Assembly: GCF_902686445.1 (NCBI RefSeq)
Contig: NC_062227.1
Coordinates: 23,118,777-23,182,776, forward strand
DNA from: Sciurus carolinensis
Taxonomy: Eukaryota > Chordata > Mammalia > Rodentia > Sciuridae
Length of the DNA: 64,000 nucleotides
Reading direction: 5' to 3'
The notes under the pieces are model-generated. The model had not been told where the DNA came from. It made no database searches and worked only from the letters and a program-made list of their open reading frames with translations. Shown here in pieces: positions 11,560 through 21,818 of the stretch. The first letter of the stretch is position 1, and every line of letters begins with the position of its first letter. A program made the translations under genes and the position numbers.

Positions 11560-12401
11560 GCTATCTCCTCCAGATGTCCAAGATGCCTAAAGAAAAAAAG
11601 ATCAAGGGGAAAGGTAGCCCTGGGCCCTGCTGTGGTCAAGAAGCAGGAAGCCAAGAAGGTGAGAACCCACTGTACAAGACGAAGCCAAAGAACTTAGGCA
11701 TCAGACAGGACATCCAGCCCAAAAGGGACATTACTTGCTTTGTAAAATGCCCCCACTACATTCGGTTGCAGCAGCAAAGGGCTCTTCTCTATAAGCAGCT
11801 GAAAGTGCCTCCTATGATTAACCAGTTTGCCCAGTCCTTGGACTGTCAAACAGCCACCCAGCTGCTTAAGCTTGCTCACAAGTACAGACCAGAGACAACA
11901 GAAGAAGCAGCGCTGTTGACCCGGGTTGAGAATTAGGTTGCTGGCAAAAGGGATAACCACTGGTCCTTCGAGCAGGGCTCAATACTGTCACTACCTTAGT
12001 GGAGAACAAGAAGGCTCAGCTGGTGGTGACTGCACATGCTGTGGATCCCATTGAGCTGGTTGTCTTCCTGCCCACCCTGTGTCACAAGATGGGAGTCCCT
12101 TACTGCATCATCAAGGGGAAGGCTAAGCTGGGACATCTGGTTCACAGGAAGACATGCACCACTCTTGCCTTCACACAGGTTAACTGAGAAGACAAAGGAG
12201 CTCTGGTTAAGTTGGTGGAAGCTATCAGAACCAATTACAATGACAGATATAATGAGATCAGTGGCTACTGGGGTAGGCAACGTCCTGGGTCCAAAATCCA
12301 TGACTCAAATTGCCAAAGGCAAAGGCTAACAAACTCATCACTGAATGGATAAATGTCTGCTGTTGGTTTCTGTACATAAAAATAACAAATTGTCCTTCAT
12401 C
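11560..12401 (+). pseudogene. Rpl7a: Rpl7a processed pseudogene
   Basis: An intronless copy of the mRNA for large-subunit ribosomal protein eL8 (RPL7A). The match starts in the 5'UTR (TCTCCTCC...CCAAG before ATG 11583) and runs through the whole coding region into the 3'UTR near 'ctgtacataaaaataa'. Recognisable pieces include [14 protein letters not shown], [61 protein letters not shown] and NVLGPKS. The first frame ends at a TAG at 11934, and the later parts lie in other frames with a further stop after FTQVN, so it cannot make the protein. No clear A-tail or target duplication survives. It is surely a non-functional retrocopy. Confidence 0.95.
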
Positions 12402-13289
12402 CAGTGTCTTAGGCTGAATGCAGTAAACTCGTTTGGGGTAGTAGCAAGCCCAAGCCCCACAGTGTAAGAACTCTAGAAACTTATCATGCAACTTGCAGGA
12501 ACAGGCTAGTAGTAAAATACTCAGAAACCAAGCCAGGATTTTGTGATTGACCAGTCACTGTTTTATTTAAGGTAGCAAATGAATGTGAGTCTATAAAGCT
12601 TTTATTCATACTGATAATACATGATTCAGTAAATTCAGTCTCTTGAATGAAAAAATAAAAATAAAAAGATCCCCAGCCAGGCTCAGGACTTGGAAGCAAG
12701 CAAGGCCTACATGTCACCTGCCACAGCCCTTGCCAGGACCCCTCTACAGGGTCCACTGAGTAGCCACGGCTCACACCTCAAGTGTTGCTGTGGCCTCCTA
12801 TTTCCCTGCCACTTCTTTTTCCAGGGAAGGAATCAATGAGGCTAACTATTTAGAATTGTGGCAAGCAGTTTTTTTTGTTTGTTTGTTTTAATTTTATGAC
12901 TTAAGGAATAGTGACACCTTGTGATTATTCTACAGGAGCTTTTGTTCCAATAGGATAAAATCTATGATAACTCATAATGAAACATTTTGTAAAATAGCAC
13001 AAAACTCTACAGGAATAATTACACCATAATTTGCTTATTTGGTATCCTCAAACAACTTCTCTGGTGTGTGGAGTCTCTTAGAAATCAACTTGTAAATCAC
13101 GGTGGGCTGAATTGCCACATAACTGTAGCGTTAATTACTTAGAACAGGAAGTCAATTTGCATGTTCTACCTGGATTCAGAGTATCTGTCATTTTCTTTCA
13201 TCTGTGAGTCCGGTCTTAGAATGATCTGGATATCCTATCCTATCCTGGTCTCTTTATAAAACCTTGAGGGATTTAGTGGCAGGGTAAAT
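12402..13289. other. unassigned stretch
   Basis: AT-rich sequence with a short T/GTTT-rich run near 12868-12890. I see no gene or identifiable repeat. Confidence 0.3.
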
Positions 13290-14003
13290 CTATGTATTTA
13301 CTTTAGAATTTTATTGTGCTAATATACATGAACACATAATTTACCTTATTAACCATCCTTAAGTGTACAGTTCAGTGTCATTAAATAATTCCAGATATGC
13401 AACCATCACCACTGCCCATCTCTCTTTGTTTTGTAAAACTGTAGCGCTAGGCCCATTAAATGGTGAATCCCCATTCCCATCTCATCTAGTCCCTGGTAAT
13501 CACCATTCATTCCACTTTCTGTCTCTATGATTTTGACTATTCTAAATACCTCATATGATTAGAATTAAAAGTATTTGGCTTGTTTTGCTTAGCCTAGTGT
13601 CCTAGGGGTTCATCCATGTTGTGGCATGGGTTAAATTTTTCTTCTTTTTACAGGCTGAATATTCCATTTTGTGGCTGTAGTACATTTTGCTCATTCATTG
13701 GTAGACATTTGGGTTGCTTCTACATTTTAGCTAATGTGAATTAAACTACTATGAACATGGGTATACAAATACCTCTTTGAGAAATCATTTTGAATTTTGG
13801 AGGGGCATATACCCAGAAGTGGAATTGCTGGATCAGATTATAATAGTTTGCAATATTTTGAGGAACCAACATACATTTATTTCACAGTGACTGTGTCACT
13901 TTCCACTCCCACCAACAGTTTGCAAGCGTCTTCATCTTTCTCTGATTCCTCACCAACACTGGTCTTTATTTTTTGGTGCAGGGAGGGCAGTCTGTGGGTC
14001 TGT

Positions 14004-14042
14004 GAATGGAGCCCTGGTTAAGTTGGTAGAAGCTGTCAGAAC
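14004..14042 (+). repeat. short Rpl7a-like segment inside an L1
   Basis: 35 bases at 14008-14042 match the Rpl7a pseudogene at 12197-12231 with three mismatches by eye. They share GGTTAAGTTGGT. The flanks show no further similarity to Rpl7a. Confidence 0.6.
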
Positions 14043-14095
14043 TCCACTTGTGCATGCTATACAAGTTCTCCACCACTGGTGCTTTTTATTTTTTA

Positions 14096-14190
14096 AATTT
14101 TTTATTTTTTTTTTGTGATGCTGGGGATTGAACCCAGGTCTTTGTGCATGCAAAGCAAGCACTGTGCCAACTGAGTGACATCCCCAGCCC
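14096..14190 (-). mobile_element. ID SINE, antisense, inside L1
   Basis: A T-rich tail is followed by 'gatgctggggattgaaccca', 'caaagcaagcactgtgccaa' and 'ctgagtgacatccccagccc', the reverse complement of an ID element. The L1 resumes on the right with 'tagtgcttatcctaatgggt'. Confidence 0.88.
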
Positions 14191-14500
14191 TTTATTTTTA
14201 TTTATAGATAGTGCTTATCCTAATGGGTGTGAGGTGGTGTCTCATCATAGTTCTGATTTGCAATTTCCTAACAATTAGTAATGTTGAACATCTTTCATGT
14301 GCTTATTTGCCATCTATGTATCTTCTTTGAAGAATGTGTATTCTATTTCTTTGCCCATTTGTAAATTGGGTTATTTGACTTTGTGTTGTTGAGGTTTAGG
14401 GGGTTCTATATATTTTATAGATATTAACCCCTTGATCACATGTGATTTGCAAATATTTTTCCCATTCTTTGTGTTGCCCTTTGACCCTGTTGACATGTTT

Positions 14501-14934
14501 TGGTGCCAGGGATTGAACCCAGGGGCACTTGATTAACTATGGTTTTAACCAGCAAACCAGGGGAAGGCAGATTAGGAGAGTACAGAAATGGTCAGCTCCT
14601 TTGGGAGGTGATCACTTCCAAAGTGGACCTAATAAAACTGGCCCCTGGTCCACCAGCTTCAAGGTCTGGAACTCTTCACCTGCATTGCTGGGAGGCCCAT
14701 GAGAGCATCAGCTGAAGAAGTGAAATGGCCAGTCTAACTCACAGCAAAGTGAAGCCCACTGGCCAGTACATGACACACACTTGCACGCACAGAGCTGAAG
14801 AACTCTTTAAGTGACTCACCCTTAACAAAGGTAGCCAACGACCCCCAGACACTTGAGGAAATCTGCCTTAACTTGAAATACCGATGTAGAGCAATGACAA
14901 AAGATGTAGGAGAAAAATAGTAAGAAAATTCAAA
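14501..14934. other. unassigned stretch with a SINE scrap
   Basis: Begins with a short antisense ID-like scrap ('tggtgccagggattgaaccc'). The remainder, to 14934, I cannot assign. Confidence 0.35.
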
Positions 14935-15312
14935 GAAGAACTCATTCCAATACTCCTCAAAGTATTCCATGAAATAGAAGAGAACTCATTCTATGAAGCT
15001 AATATCACCCTGATACCAAAACCAAAGACATATCGAAGATAGAAAACTTTAGACCAATATCCCTAATGAACATAGATGCAAAAATTCTTAACAAAATTTT
15101 AGCAAATCACATACAAAAACATTAAAATGATAGTGAACCATGATCAAATGGGCTTTATCCCAAGGATGCAAGGTTGGTTCAACATCTGGAAATCAATAAA
15201 TGTAAATGACCACAAAAACAGGCTTAATGTTAAGAATCACATGATTATTTCAATAGATGCAGAAAAAGCATTTGATAAAATACAGCATCCCTTCATACTC
15301 AAAACACTAAAA
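14935..15312 (+). mobile_element. L1 ORF2 internal fragment (RT region)
   Basis: Closely matches 26395-26765 of the next L1: 'aataccaaaaccaaagacat'-type, 'tgatcaaatgggctttatcc', 'caatagatgcagaaaaagca'. It stops abruptly at 15312, where the 5' part of another L1 begins in the same orientation. Confidence 0.85.
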
Positions 15313-17219
15313 AAGACACCAGGGAGGCAGGCCCAGAGAACCAGGCCCAGACCAGCCGGGCCCCAGCCCACAGACTAGTGCTCGTGCTGTAGTTAACCAT
15401 CTGTCAACACGTGGATGTGCCTCTGCCTGGTAGCAGGGATTATACCCCACCTGGAGGCCACTATCCCTAAAGGGACAGCATCCTTTTTTGGGTCACTGCA
15501 TTATTAAGTTCCTCCAAGACCGGCTACTGAAGACTAGGAGGTGAGTTATTGGAAATATGGAGGGACACTCTAAGTCTACAGGGGAGAAAGAGCAATACCT
15601 CACATTTGCACTCCTAGAGGGGAAGATACATGAGCAATATGAGAAAACAAGAGAAGGAAGTATCCCAAAAAACCCAAATGCTACATCAATAAAATCCAAT
15701 GACAGCATGGCAGAAGAAATGTCATAAAGGGAGTTCAGAATGTACATAATTAAAATGATCAGAGAAGCAAATGATGACATGAAAGAGCAAATACAGGCAT
15801 TGAATGATCACACCAATCAACAGTTAAAAGAGAAAATGCAAAGAGCAAAGGATCATTTCAATAAAGAGATAGAGATTCTGAAAAAAAAAAAAACAGAAAT
15901 TCTTGAAATGAAGGAAACAATAAGCCAAATTTAAAACTCAAGCCTAACCAATGGGATAGAAAAGATTAAATATTTTGTCTTCAAAGTCTGAGGTTCTGTC
16001 TTCCAGATGAAATCATGAACAGAATCAATAAGAATTATGGGGTTTCATGAAAAGGCCAAATCTAAGAATTATTGTGATAGTGGAAGGCACAGAGAAACAA
16101 ACCAAAGGAATGAACAATCTATCCAATGAAGTAATATAGAAATTTTCCCAAATCTGAAGAATTAAATGGAAAATCAAATACAAGAGACTTATAGGACACC
16201 AAATGTACAAAATTACAACAGACCCACAACAAGGCATATTATAACAAAAATACATAACATACAAAAGAAAGATAGAATTTTAAAGGCTGCAAGAGAAAAA
16301 AAATCAAATTACATTCAGGGGGAAACCACTATGGATATCAGCAGATTTCTCAACCCAGACCCTAAAAGCTAGAAGGCCTGGAACAACATTTTTCAAGTTC
16401 TGAAAGAAAATGGATGCCAACCAAGAATCTTACACCCAGCAAAACTTACCTTCAGATTGGATGACAAAATAAAATTCTTCCATGATAAACAAAAGCTAAA
16501 AGAATTTACAAATAGAAAGCTGGCACTACAGAACATTCTCAGCAAAATATTCCATGAGGAAGAAATGAAAAACAACAATGTAAGTCAGCAAACGGAGGAA
16601 CTACCCTAAAGGAATAGCCAAATAAAGGAGAAACCAAGTCAAATTAAAAACCAAAAATAAGCCAAAGTGACCAGGAATACAAATCATATCTCAATAACAA
16701 CCCTGAATGTTAATGGCCTGAACTCATCAATCAAAAAACAGACTGGCAGATTGGATTAAAAAGAAATACTCAACAATATGCTGCCTTCAAGAGACTCATC
16801 TCCTAGAAAGAGATACCCACAGACTAAAGGTAAAAGGATGGGAAAAAACATACCATGCACATGGACTCAGCAAAAAAGCCAGAGTATCCATCCTCATATC
16901 AGATAATGTAGACCTCAAGCCAAAGTTAGAAGGGATAAAGAAGAACATTTAATACTACTTAAGGGAAGCATAAGTCAGCAGGACATAACAATCATAAATA
17001 TTTATGCCCCAAACAATGGCCCATCCATGTACATCAAACAAATCCTTCTCAATTCCAGGAACCAAATTGGCCACAACACAATAATACTAGGTAACTTTAG
17101 CACACATCTCTCACCACTGGACAGATCTTCCAAATAAAAATTGAACAAAGAAACCATAGATCTCAATAATACAATCAATAATTTAGACTTAACAGACATA
17201 TAGAGAATATTCCATCCAT
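15313..17219 (+). mobile_element. L1 (5'UTR end, ORF1, start of ORF2), left segment
   Basis: The start of a nearly complete L1. The GC-rich 15313-15556 piece resembles a 5'UTR. ORF1, the RNA-binding coiled-coil protein, opens at ATG 15557 (MEGHSKSTGEKEQ) but meets a TAA near 15724. Its coiled-coil part continues at 15740-15934, and its C-terminal part runs to about 16608. ORF2, the endonuclease/reverse transcriptase, starts near 16675 with the recognisable NHISITTLNVNGLNS. Many stops and frameshifts make it inactive. The element is cut at 17219 by a solo LTR and resumes at 18271. Confidence 0.9.
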
Positions 17220-17225
17220 CATGAG
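17220..17225. repeat. target-site duplication of solo LTR (left)
   Basis: CATGAG here and CATGAA at 18265-18270 flank the LTR. Six bases with one mismatch. Confidence 0.7.
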
Positions 17226-18264
17226 TGCCGCATCTATTTCTTGCCACTCCAACATTTGACACAGCTCTGTTGGAGTAGAGGACTCAACACTTGACACGAT
17301 TCTGTTGATCATCCTCCCTCTTGGGGGCCATAGGCGTGGCATGTCTCCATGTGTAGTTGCTTTTTAATATTAGTAATCAATATATCATTAGAAACTTATT
17401 GGAAAAAAACATTGGGAAGGTGTTACTGTATTGGGACACAAAATACTGCACAATAAAAATTTAGCAGTAATACATAGATAAAATATATGAAAATAAACCA
17501 TTGTAGCTATGCTTGAGTTTAAAGGAGACTGTGATTGCTTTAGTATAATAATAGATGGATAAAGAGGCATTCCTCTGAGCTTGGATGTGGTGTTTAGCCT
17601 TTGTTACTTTCCTAGTTTTAATAGTTGATTCTAGAGATACTTTACATAATAAAAACATTTAGGTTAGTCATGAATATAATTTGTGCTTTTCCTATGTTTA
17701 GTCTAATTCTTTGAGAATCAGAATAAGATTGTAGTCTGCCATTATATGAAATTAGAATAGACTAAATATTATAAGAATAGATTAAAAATATAAATAGAAT
17801 AGACTAAAAATTATAAGTTGATTTCTTTGCCCTTTAATAATAGTAAAAGTTTCTAACTGTTAAACACTGGAGTTCATGGTGTGGGTGGTTTCTCAGAAAA
17901 TCTAGTAACATGTTTGTTCTGAAGATTGAAGGTTGGAAGATCATGGTGCCCTCAGTTTAGCTGGGAGACAAGGGTGTTTTAATTTAGCTGGGAAATGAGG
18001 TTGTTTTGGTCTGGACCGTCATACAGAGAGAATGCGTACTTTGAGGAGAAGCATAGATTGTACTTTTGAAGGTTTTTCTTGTTTTAAACTAACCAAAAAT
18101 GATATAATCATTACCAAAGAAAAATATCTATAAAAAGGCTGGCAGAAAAAATAAAGACAGATTCAGCCTCAGAACGTCTGGTGTCTCTGTGTGCTGTTTC
18201 TCCACTGCACAGGTGCCTCCCATCCACCTAGGATCCCCGACCGTGCTAGGGCTGGACCCCAGCA
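17226..18264 (+). mobile_element. solo LTR (~1.04 kb) of a class II-like ERV inside L1
   Basis: An interruption of L1 ORF2 that begins TGCCGC and ends CCAGCA, with TG...CA ends and a 6-bp target duplication. It has a TATA-like TATAAAAAGG at 18129-18138 and AATAAA at 18150-18155. These are followed by a GC-rich U5-like end ('tgctgtttctccactgca', 'ggatccccgaccgtgctagg'). The L1 text reads through cleanly when it is removed. No internal retroviral sequence is present, so it is a solo LTR left by recombination. Length and the 6-bp duplication fit class II ERVs. Confidence 0.82.
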
Positions 18265-18270
18265 CATGAA

Positions 18271-18686
18271 CGAATACACTTTATTCTCAGCAACTTATGG
18301 ATCCTTTTCTAAAATAGACCATATGTTATGCCACAAAACTACTCTTAGCAAATAAAAAAAGAGATACTATCTTGTATTCTATCAGATCATAATGGAATGA
18401 AATTAGAAATAAATGACAAAATAAAAAACAGAAACTACTCTAATACCTGGAGATTAAATAAATATGCTATTGAATGATGCATGGATAACAGAACATCAGG
18501 GGGGAAATAAAAATATTCTTAGAGTAAATGAGAACAAAGATACAACATATCAAAATCTCTGGGACAATACGAAAGCAGTACTAAGAGGAAAATTTATTTC
18601 ATGGAGCACATTCAGTAAAAGAAGAAAGTCAACAACTAAATGACCTAACATTACAGTTCAAAACCCTAGAAAAAGAAGAAGAGATC
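18271..18686 (+). mobile_element. L1 ORF2 middle segment
   Basis: L1 resumes with 'cgaatacactttattctcag' after the solo LTR and runs to the second insertion. It contains 'accatatgttatgccacaaa' and 'agcacattcagtaaaagaag'. The final six bases GAGATC are the provirus target site. Confidence 0.9.
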
Positions 18687-19155
18687 TGTTGGGGGCTATG
18701 CTGTGCGGACTGCGCTGGGATGGCACCTGGCAGCCAGCCAGAGGTTGCTTTGATCACATCGCCGGTGAGGAGGTTGATTAACATAAGCACACCCAGGTGA
18801 TTTATCATTGGCCGTATCCAATTAAGTCCACGCACACAATGCGTGCACAGGTGTTCCCGAGTGCTCTTGCTCGTGCCTGCTCGTTTTGACCTTTACCATG
18901 ATTGGGCAGCTGGCTCCTCACCTAATCTTTGCATAATTGGCGTCAGCCCTACCCTTCACCTCCTGGAGGGGATATAAGCTGGCTCTTCCTTGAGCACCGG
19001 GGTTCGAGGTTCAAGGCCCCAGGTTTGAGGTTGGAGGTTTCAGGTTCGAGGTTCCAGTTCCCGGGTTTCCTGATTCATCAATAAACCGTTCTGAATTCAA
19101 GAGTCTCACTACTCTTTTGTCCCCTGTGCCAAATTGACTCCGCTGGACGGTGTCA
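18687..19155 (+). mobile_element. 5' LTR of the provirus
   Basis: 469 bp, TGTTGG...GTGTCA. A TATA-like element GATATAAG is at 18971-18978 and a poly(A) signal AATAAA at 19080-19085. Between them lies an array of GAGGTT/GGTTCGAGG units. It is nearly identical to 25450-25917. Confidence 0.95.
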
Positions 19156-19157
19156 AA

Positions 19158-19175
19158 TGGTGGCCCGTACAGGGA
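19158..19175 (+). other. primer binding site, tRNA-Lys-like
   Basis: TGGTGGCCCGTACAGGGA starts 3 bases after the 5' LTR. It resembles the lysine-tRNA (Lys3) 3'-end complement with a few differences, as used by many class II retroviruses. Confidence 0.75.
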
Positions 19176-19208
19176 ACTCTGAGTTTGTCTCCCCTCCCGA
19201 GAACTCAA

Positions 19209-19504
19209 GTGGTGAGTAGCGAGGTAAGCTGCAGCCCCTGTCTCTAAGGCAGTTAGATGCTCAAGATAGCTGGCCAGGTAGTGAAGTGCAAAAGTGTATT
19301 TTGTGTTGTTTGTGTGTTTGTCAAATTCAAGAGTCTTGCTCTAAGTAGCGAGGTAAGCTGAGGCCCTGTCTCTCTGAGGCAGTTAGGTGCTCAGGATAGC
19401 TGGCCAGGGAAAGCTGAACCCCTGTCTCTAGGGCAGTAGGTACTCAAGTAAGCTGAGGCCCTGTCTCTCTCTAAGGCAGTTAGGCACTCAGGATAGCTGG
19501 CCAG
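19209..19504 (+). repeat. leader repeats, four related copies of a ~58-bp unit
   Basis: Copies begin near 19221, 19350, 19410 (shortened) and 19446. Each has the form (AG)GTAAGCTGAGGCCCTGTC..., then AAGGCAGTTAG, then GATAGCTGGCCAGG; the third lacks the end. Three contain a GTAAGC core like a splice donor, and GGTGAGTA at 19211 is another donor-like site. The unit lies in the untranslated leader, where the packaging signal and major splice donor normally reside. Confidence 0.85.
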
Positions 19505-19614
19505 GTGATGAAATATAAAGAGAATGATAAAGGAGCTCCTGAGTGTGTGTATTTAGTGTTGTTTGTATGTTTGTGTGGTCTTTGTCCTGTATCAAATTTA
19601 TTTATTAGTAAAAG

Positions 19615-21044
19615 ATGGGTTCAGAAATATCACAAAATCAGTCTGAAGGGATAATTCAAAAAGGAGGCATAAAAAAATATTACAAGAAGGAGAAGAAGTG
19701 CTAGAAGAGATTGAGGAGGAAGTTAGCTGGAGTAGCCAAAAACAGGAAGGAGGTTCTGAGGAGGAAGGAGATACTGGGGAGGAACTAGAACTAGAACCTG
19801 AGTTAACATTGCAGAGTTGCTAAAAGGCAGGAAAGATCATGAGATAATTACCCCCTCAGGTCCCCCTTATGATAAAAGGTGGGAGGACCCAACATTTTGT
19901 GGGCACTCTTGTCAGCCTTGTGGTGGAGTCCCAAGTGATACCGGGGATCACTGGTACCCTGTGGAAGGCCCATTAAGACTGTCTGCCCAGGCTTGGCGGA
20001 AAGTCAGGGGCAGCGATTTCATCAGGCCCTAGAATTTAAAACAGTAAAAAATCTTAAAGAGGCAGTCGCTACTCATGGGCCCAAGCTCCGTTTACCGTGA
20101 GTATGGTGGAATCCATCGCAACACTTAATCTGACTCCTAGTGATTGGGTGAGTATGTGTCGAGCAGTTTTGCATGCTGGACAATATTTAATGTGGAAAGT
20201 AACCAATCAAGAACTCTGTGCAGAGACGGCTCGTAGAAATGCAGTCGCAGGTTTCCATCAATGAAACCTGGATATGTTGCTGGGACAAGGACCATAAGCT
20301 GAACAACAGCAACAAATTACGTATGATCCAGCGGTCTATCTTCAGATAGCTTCCGCCGCTGTTAGAGCGTGGAAAACATTACAAGGTCATGGGGACTTGC
20401 AAGGGCAATTATCCAAGGTTATACAGGGCTCAAATGAACCATATGCAGAGTTTGTAGACCGTCTGTTACAAACAGTAGGCAGAGTGTTTGGGGATTCAGA
20501 ACAAGCAATGCCTTTAATAAAACAGTTAGCATATGAACAAGCTAATAAATGGTGCAGGGGAGCAATTAGGCCATGGAAAAATAAGGATCTCCATACCTAT
20601 TTAAAAATATGCAGAGATATTAATGAGTCAGCTATACAGGGTCAAGTACTAGCAGCTGCTGTCACTCAAGGAGTAGCTCAAGCTATGGGGGCCAAACCCA
20701 AAAGCTGTTTTTCATGTGGACAGCCAGGACATTTTAAAAGGGACTGTCCAAACCCAAGGCATAGTACATACAAAAAAATACCTGGAATATGTCCAAAATG
20801 TAAAAAAGGAAAACATTGGGCAAGTGAGTGTAAATTTGTAATTGACATTAAAGGAAAACCACTCCCAAAAAACGAGATGAGGGGCCCTCGGGCTCGGGCC
20901 CCACAAATATTTGGAGCCCTGAAGGAAGGACAGCCAGCGGCGGATCCCATCAGAATGATCCCTCGAACCCATTATCCATTAATTCCCTCATCAGACATAC
21001 AACAGGAAGTGCAGGATTGGACCTCTGTGCTGCCACCAGAATAG
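19615..21044 (+). pseudogene. ERV gag (matrix, capsid, nucleocapsid), broken
   Basis: Gag forms the core and packages RNA. The likely start, ATG 19615, reads MGSEIS, a possible myristoylation context. After about 30 codons the frame is lost at an A run near 19674-19680. An adjacent frame shows an acidic, Glu-rich stretch. Several stops follow in the N-terminal capsid. The open part, 20397-21044 (215 codons), keeps the major homology region (QGSNEPYAEFVDRL, about 20424-20465). It also keeps two complete CCHC zinc knuckles: CFSCGQPGHFKRDC at 20706-20747 and CPKCKKGKHWASEC at 20790-20831. A gag-pro slip site follows. The upstream breaks make the gene non-functional. Confidence 0.93.
20867..20873 (+). 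promoter_or_regulatory. -1 ribosomal frameshift heptamer A AAA AAC
   Basis: AAAAAAC sits with its last six bases as the zero-frame gag codons AAA AAC, the correct phase for a simultaneous-slippage site. The -1 frame downstream is open and enters the dUTPase. The same heptamer serves gag-pro in betaretroviruses. Confidence 0.88.
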
Positions 21045-21301
21045 TATTAACTCCAGAAATGGGGGTTCAATTAATACCTACAGGTATCTATGGACCTCTT
21101 AAATTGGGAACAGTAGGGTTACTATTAGGGCGCGGTTCTGCTGCCCTAAGAGGACTCCATATAACACCGGGAGTAATTGATCCAGATTATGAGGGAGAGA
21201 TAAAAATAATGGTCAGTTCCCCAAAAGGTATTTCTGTTATAAATCAGGGGGATAAAATAGCACAAATACTGGTGATACTCAGTGAACATGACAATATTTA
21301 G
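20873..21301 (+). pseudogene. ERV pro-frame dUTPase domain
   Basis: In the -1 frame after the slip site, sequence is open to a TAG at 21299. It encodes a trimeric-type dUTPase, which hydrolyses dUTP to limit uracil in viral DNA. Motif 1 SAGLDL is at 21008-21025. A motif 2-like GRGSAALRG follows near 21130, and motif 3 appears as GVIDPDYEGEIKI near 21172-21210. There is no ATG at the start (the first candidate is TTG), which fits expression only as a gag fusion by frameshift. The C-terminal Gly-rich motif 5 is not seen, and the frame stops before the protease, so the normal dUTPase-protease fusion is broken. Confidence 0.88.
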
Positions 21302-21338
21302 CAAAAAAGAATGAAAGAAATAAATCGGGGTTTGGATC

Positions 21339-21691
21339 CCCGGGGAACCTATGACCATGCTTCCCTTAGATCTAAACACTTGCCCCATGTATACTATAAG
21401 AATAAATGACAAGGAATTTAATGGGTTATTAGACACTGGAGCTGATCTTAGTATCATAACATTGACCTAATGGCCAAAAGATTGGCCTCTTCAAAAGGCT
21501 GACCAGACCTTACGAGGTTTGGGGGTTGCCTCAAACCCACCCCAGAGTGCACAGTTATTGAAATGGATAGATACAGAAGGAAATTACAGTTCTTTCCAAC
21601 CCTATGTCTTAAGAGATTTACCCATTAATTTATGGGGGAGAGACATATTAAGACAATTACAGATCAAGTTGACTAGATCAAGTTGACTAAT
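21339..21691 (+). pseudogene. ERV aspartic protease, broken
   Basis: The retroviral protease, which would cleave Gag and Pol. The active-site segment LLDTGADLSII is at about 21426-21458, and the later LWGRDIL motif is at about 21634-21655. It is in the gag frame rather than the dUTPase frame, so an indel separates the two. An in-frame TAA at 21468 interrupts it. A 14-bp tandem duplication (AGATCAAGTTGACT, 21661-21688) lies at its end. Confidence 0.88.
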
Positions 21692-21818
21692 GAACATACG
21701 CATATTAACCCAATAGCTTGTAATACTTGGTGAACCAGAGATCTATACCTGGAAAAGGATTGGGAGCACATTCACAGGGAATAACTGGACCCGTCCAAGC
21801 TATGAGGAGGAGTAATAA

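Larger units (their letters stand above)
13290..14500 (-). mobile_element. L1 3' half, antisense, interrupted
   Basis: The plus strand reads as reverse complement of L1 3'UTR and ORF2: 'ggctgaatattccatttt', 'tggtagacatttgggttgctt', 'gaagtggaattgctggatca', 'tgtgaggtggtgtctcatc', 'cttctttgaagaatgtgtattct' and 'ttttatagatattaacccct'. It is an old L1 and the frames are gone. An ID SINE sits inside it at about 14096-14190. An unusual foreign segment lies just left of that at about 13980-14080. Confidence 0.85.

Noticed and set aside
11583..12340. Functional Rpl7a gene
   Set aside because: Intronless, with stops at 11934 and after the FTQVN segment plus frame changes, so it is a processed pseudogene.
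19221..19504. CRISPR-like array
   Set aside because: The repeats are long, imperfect and nearly contiguous inside a retroviral leader of a mammalian genome.
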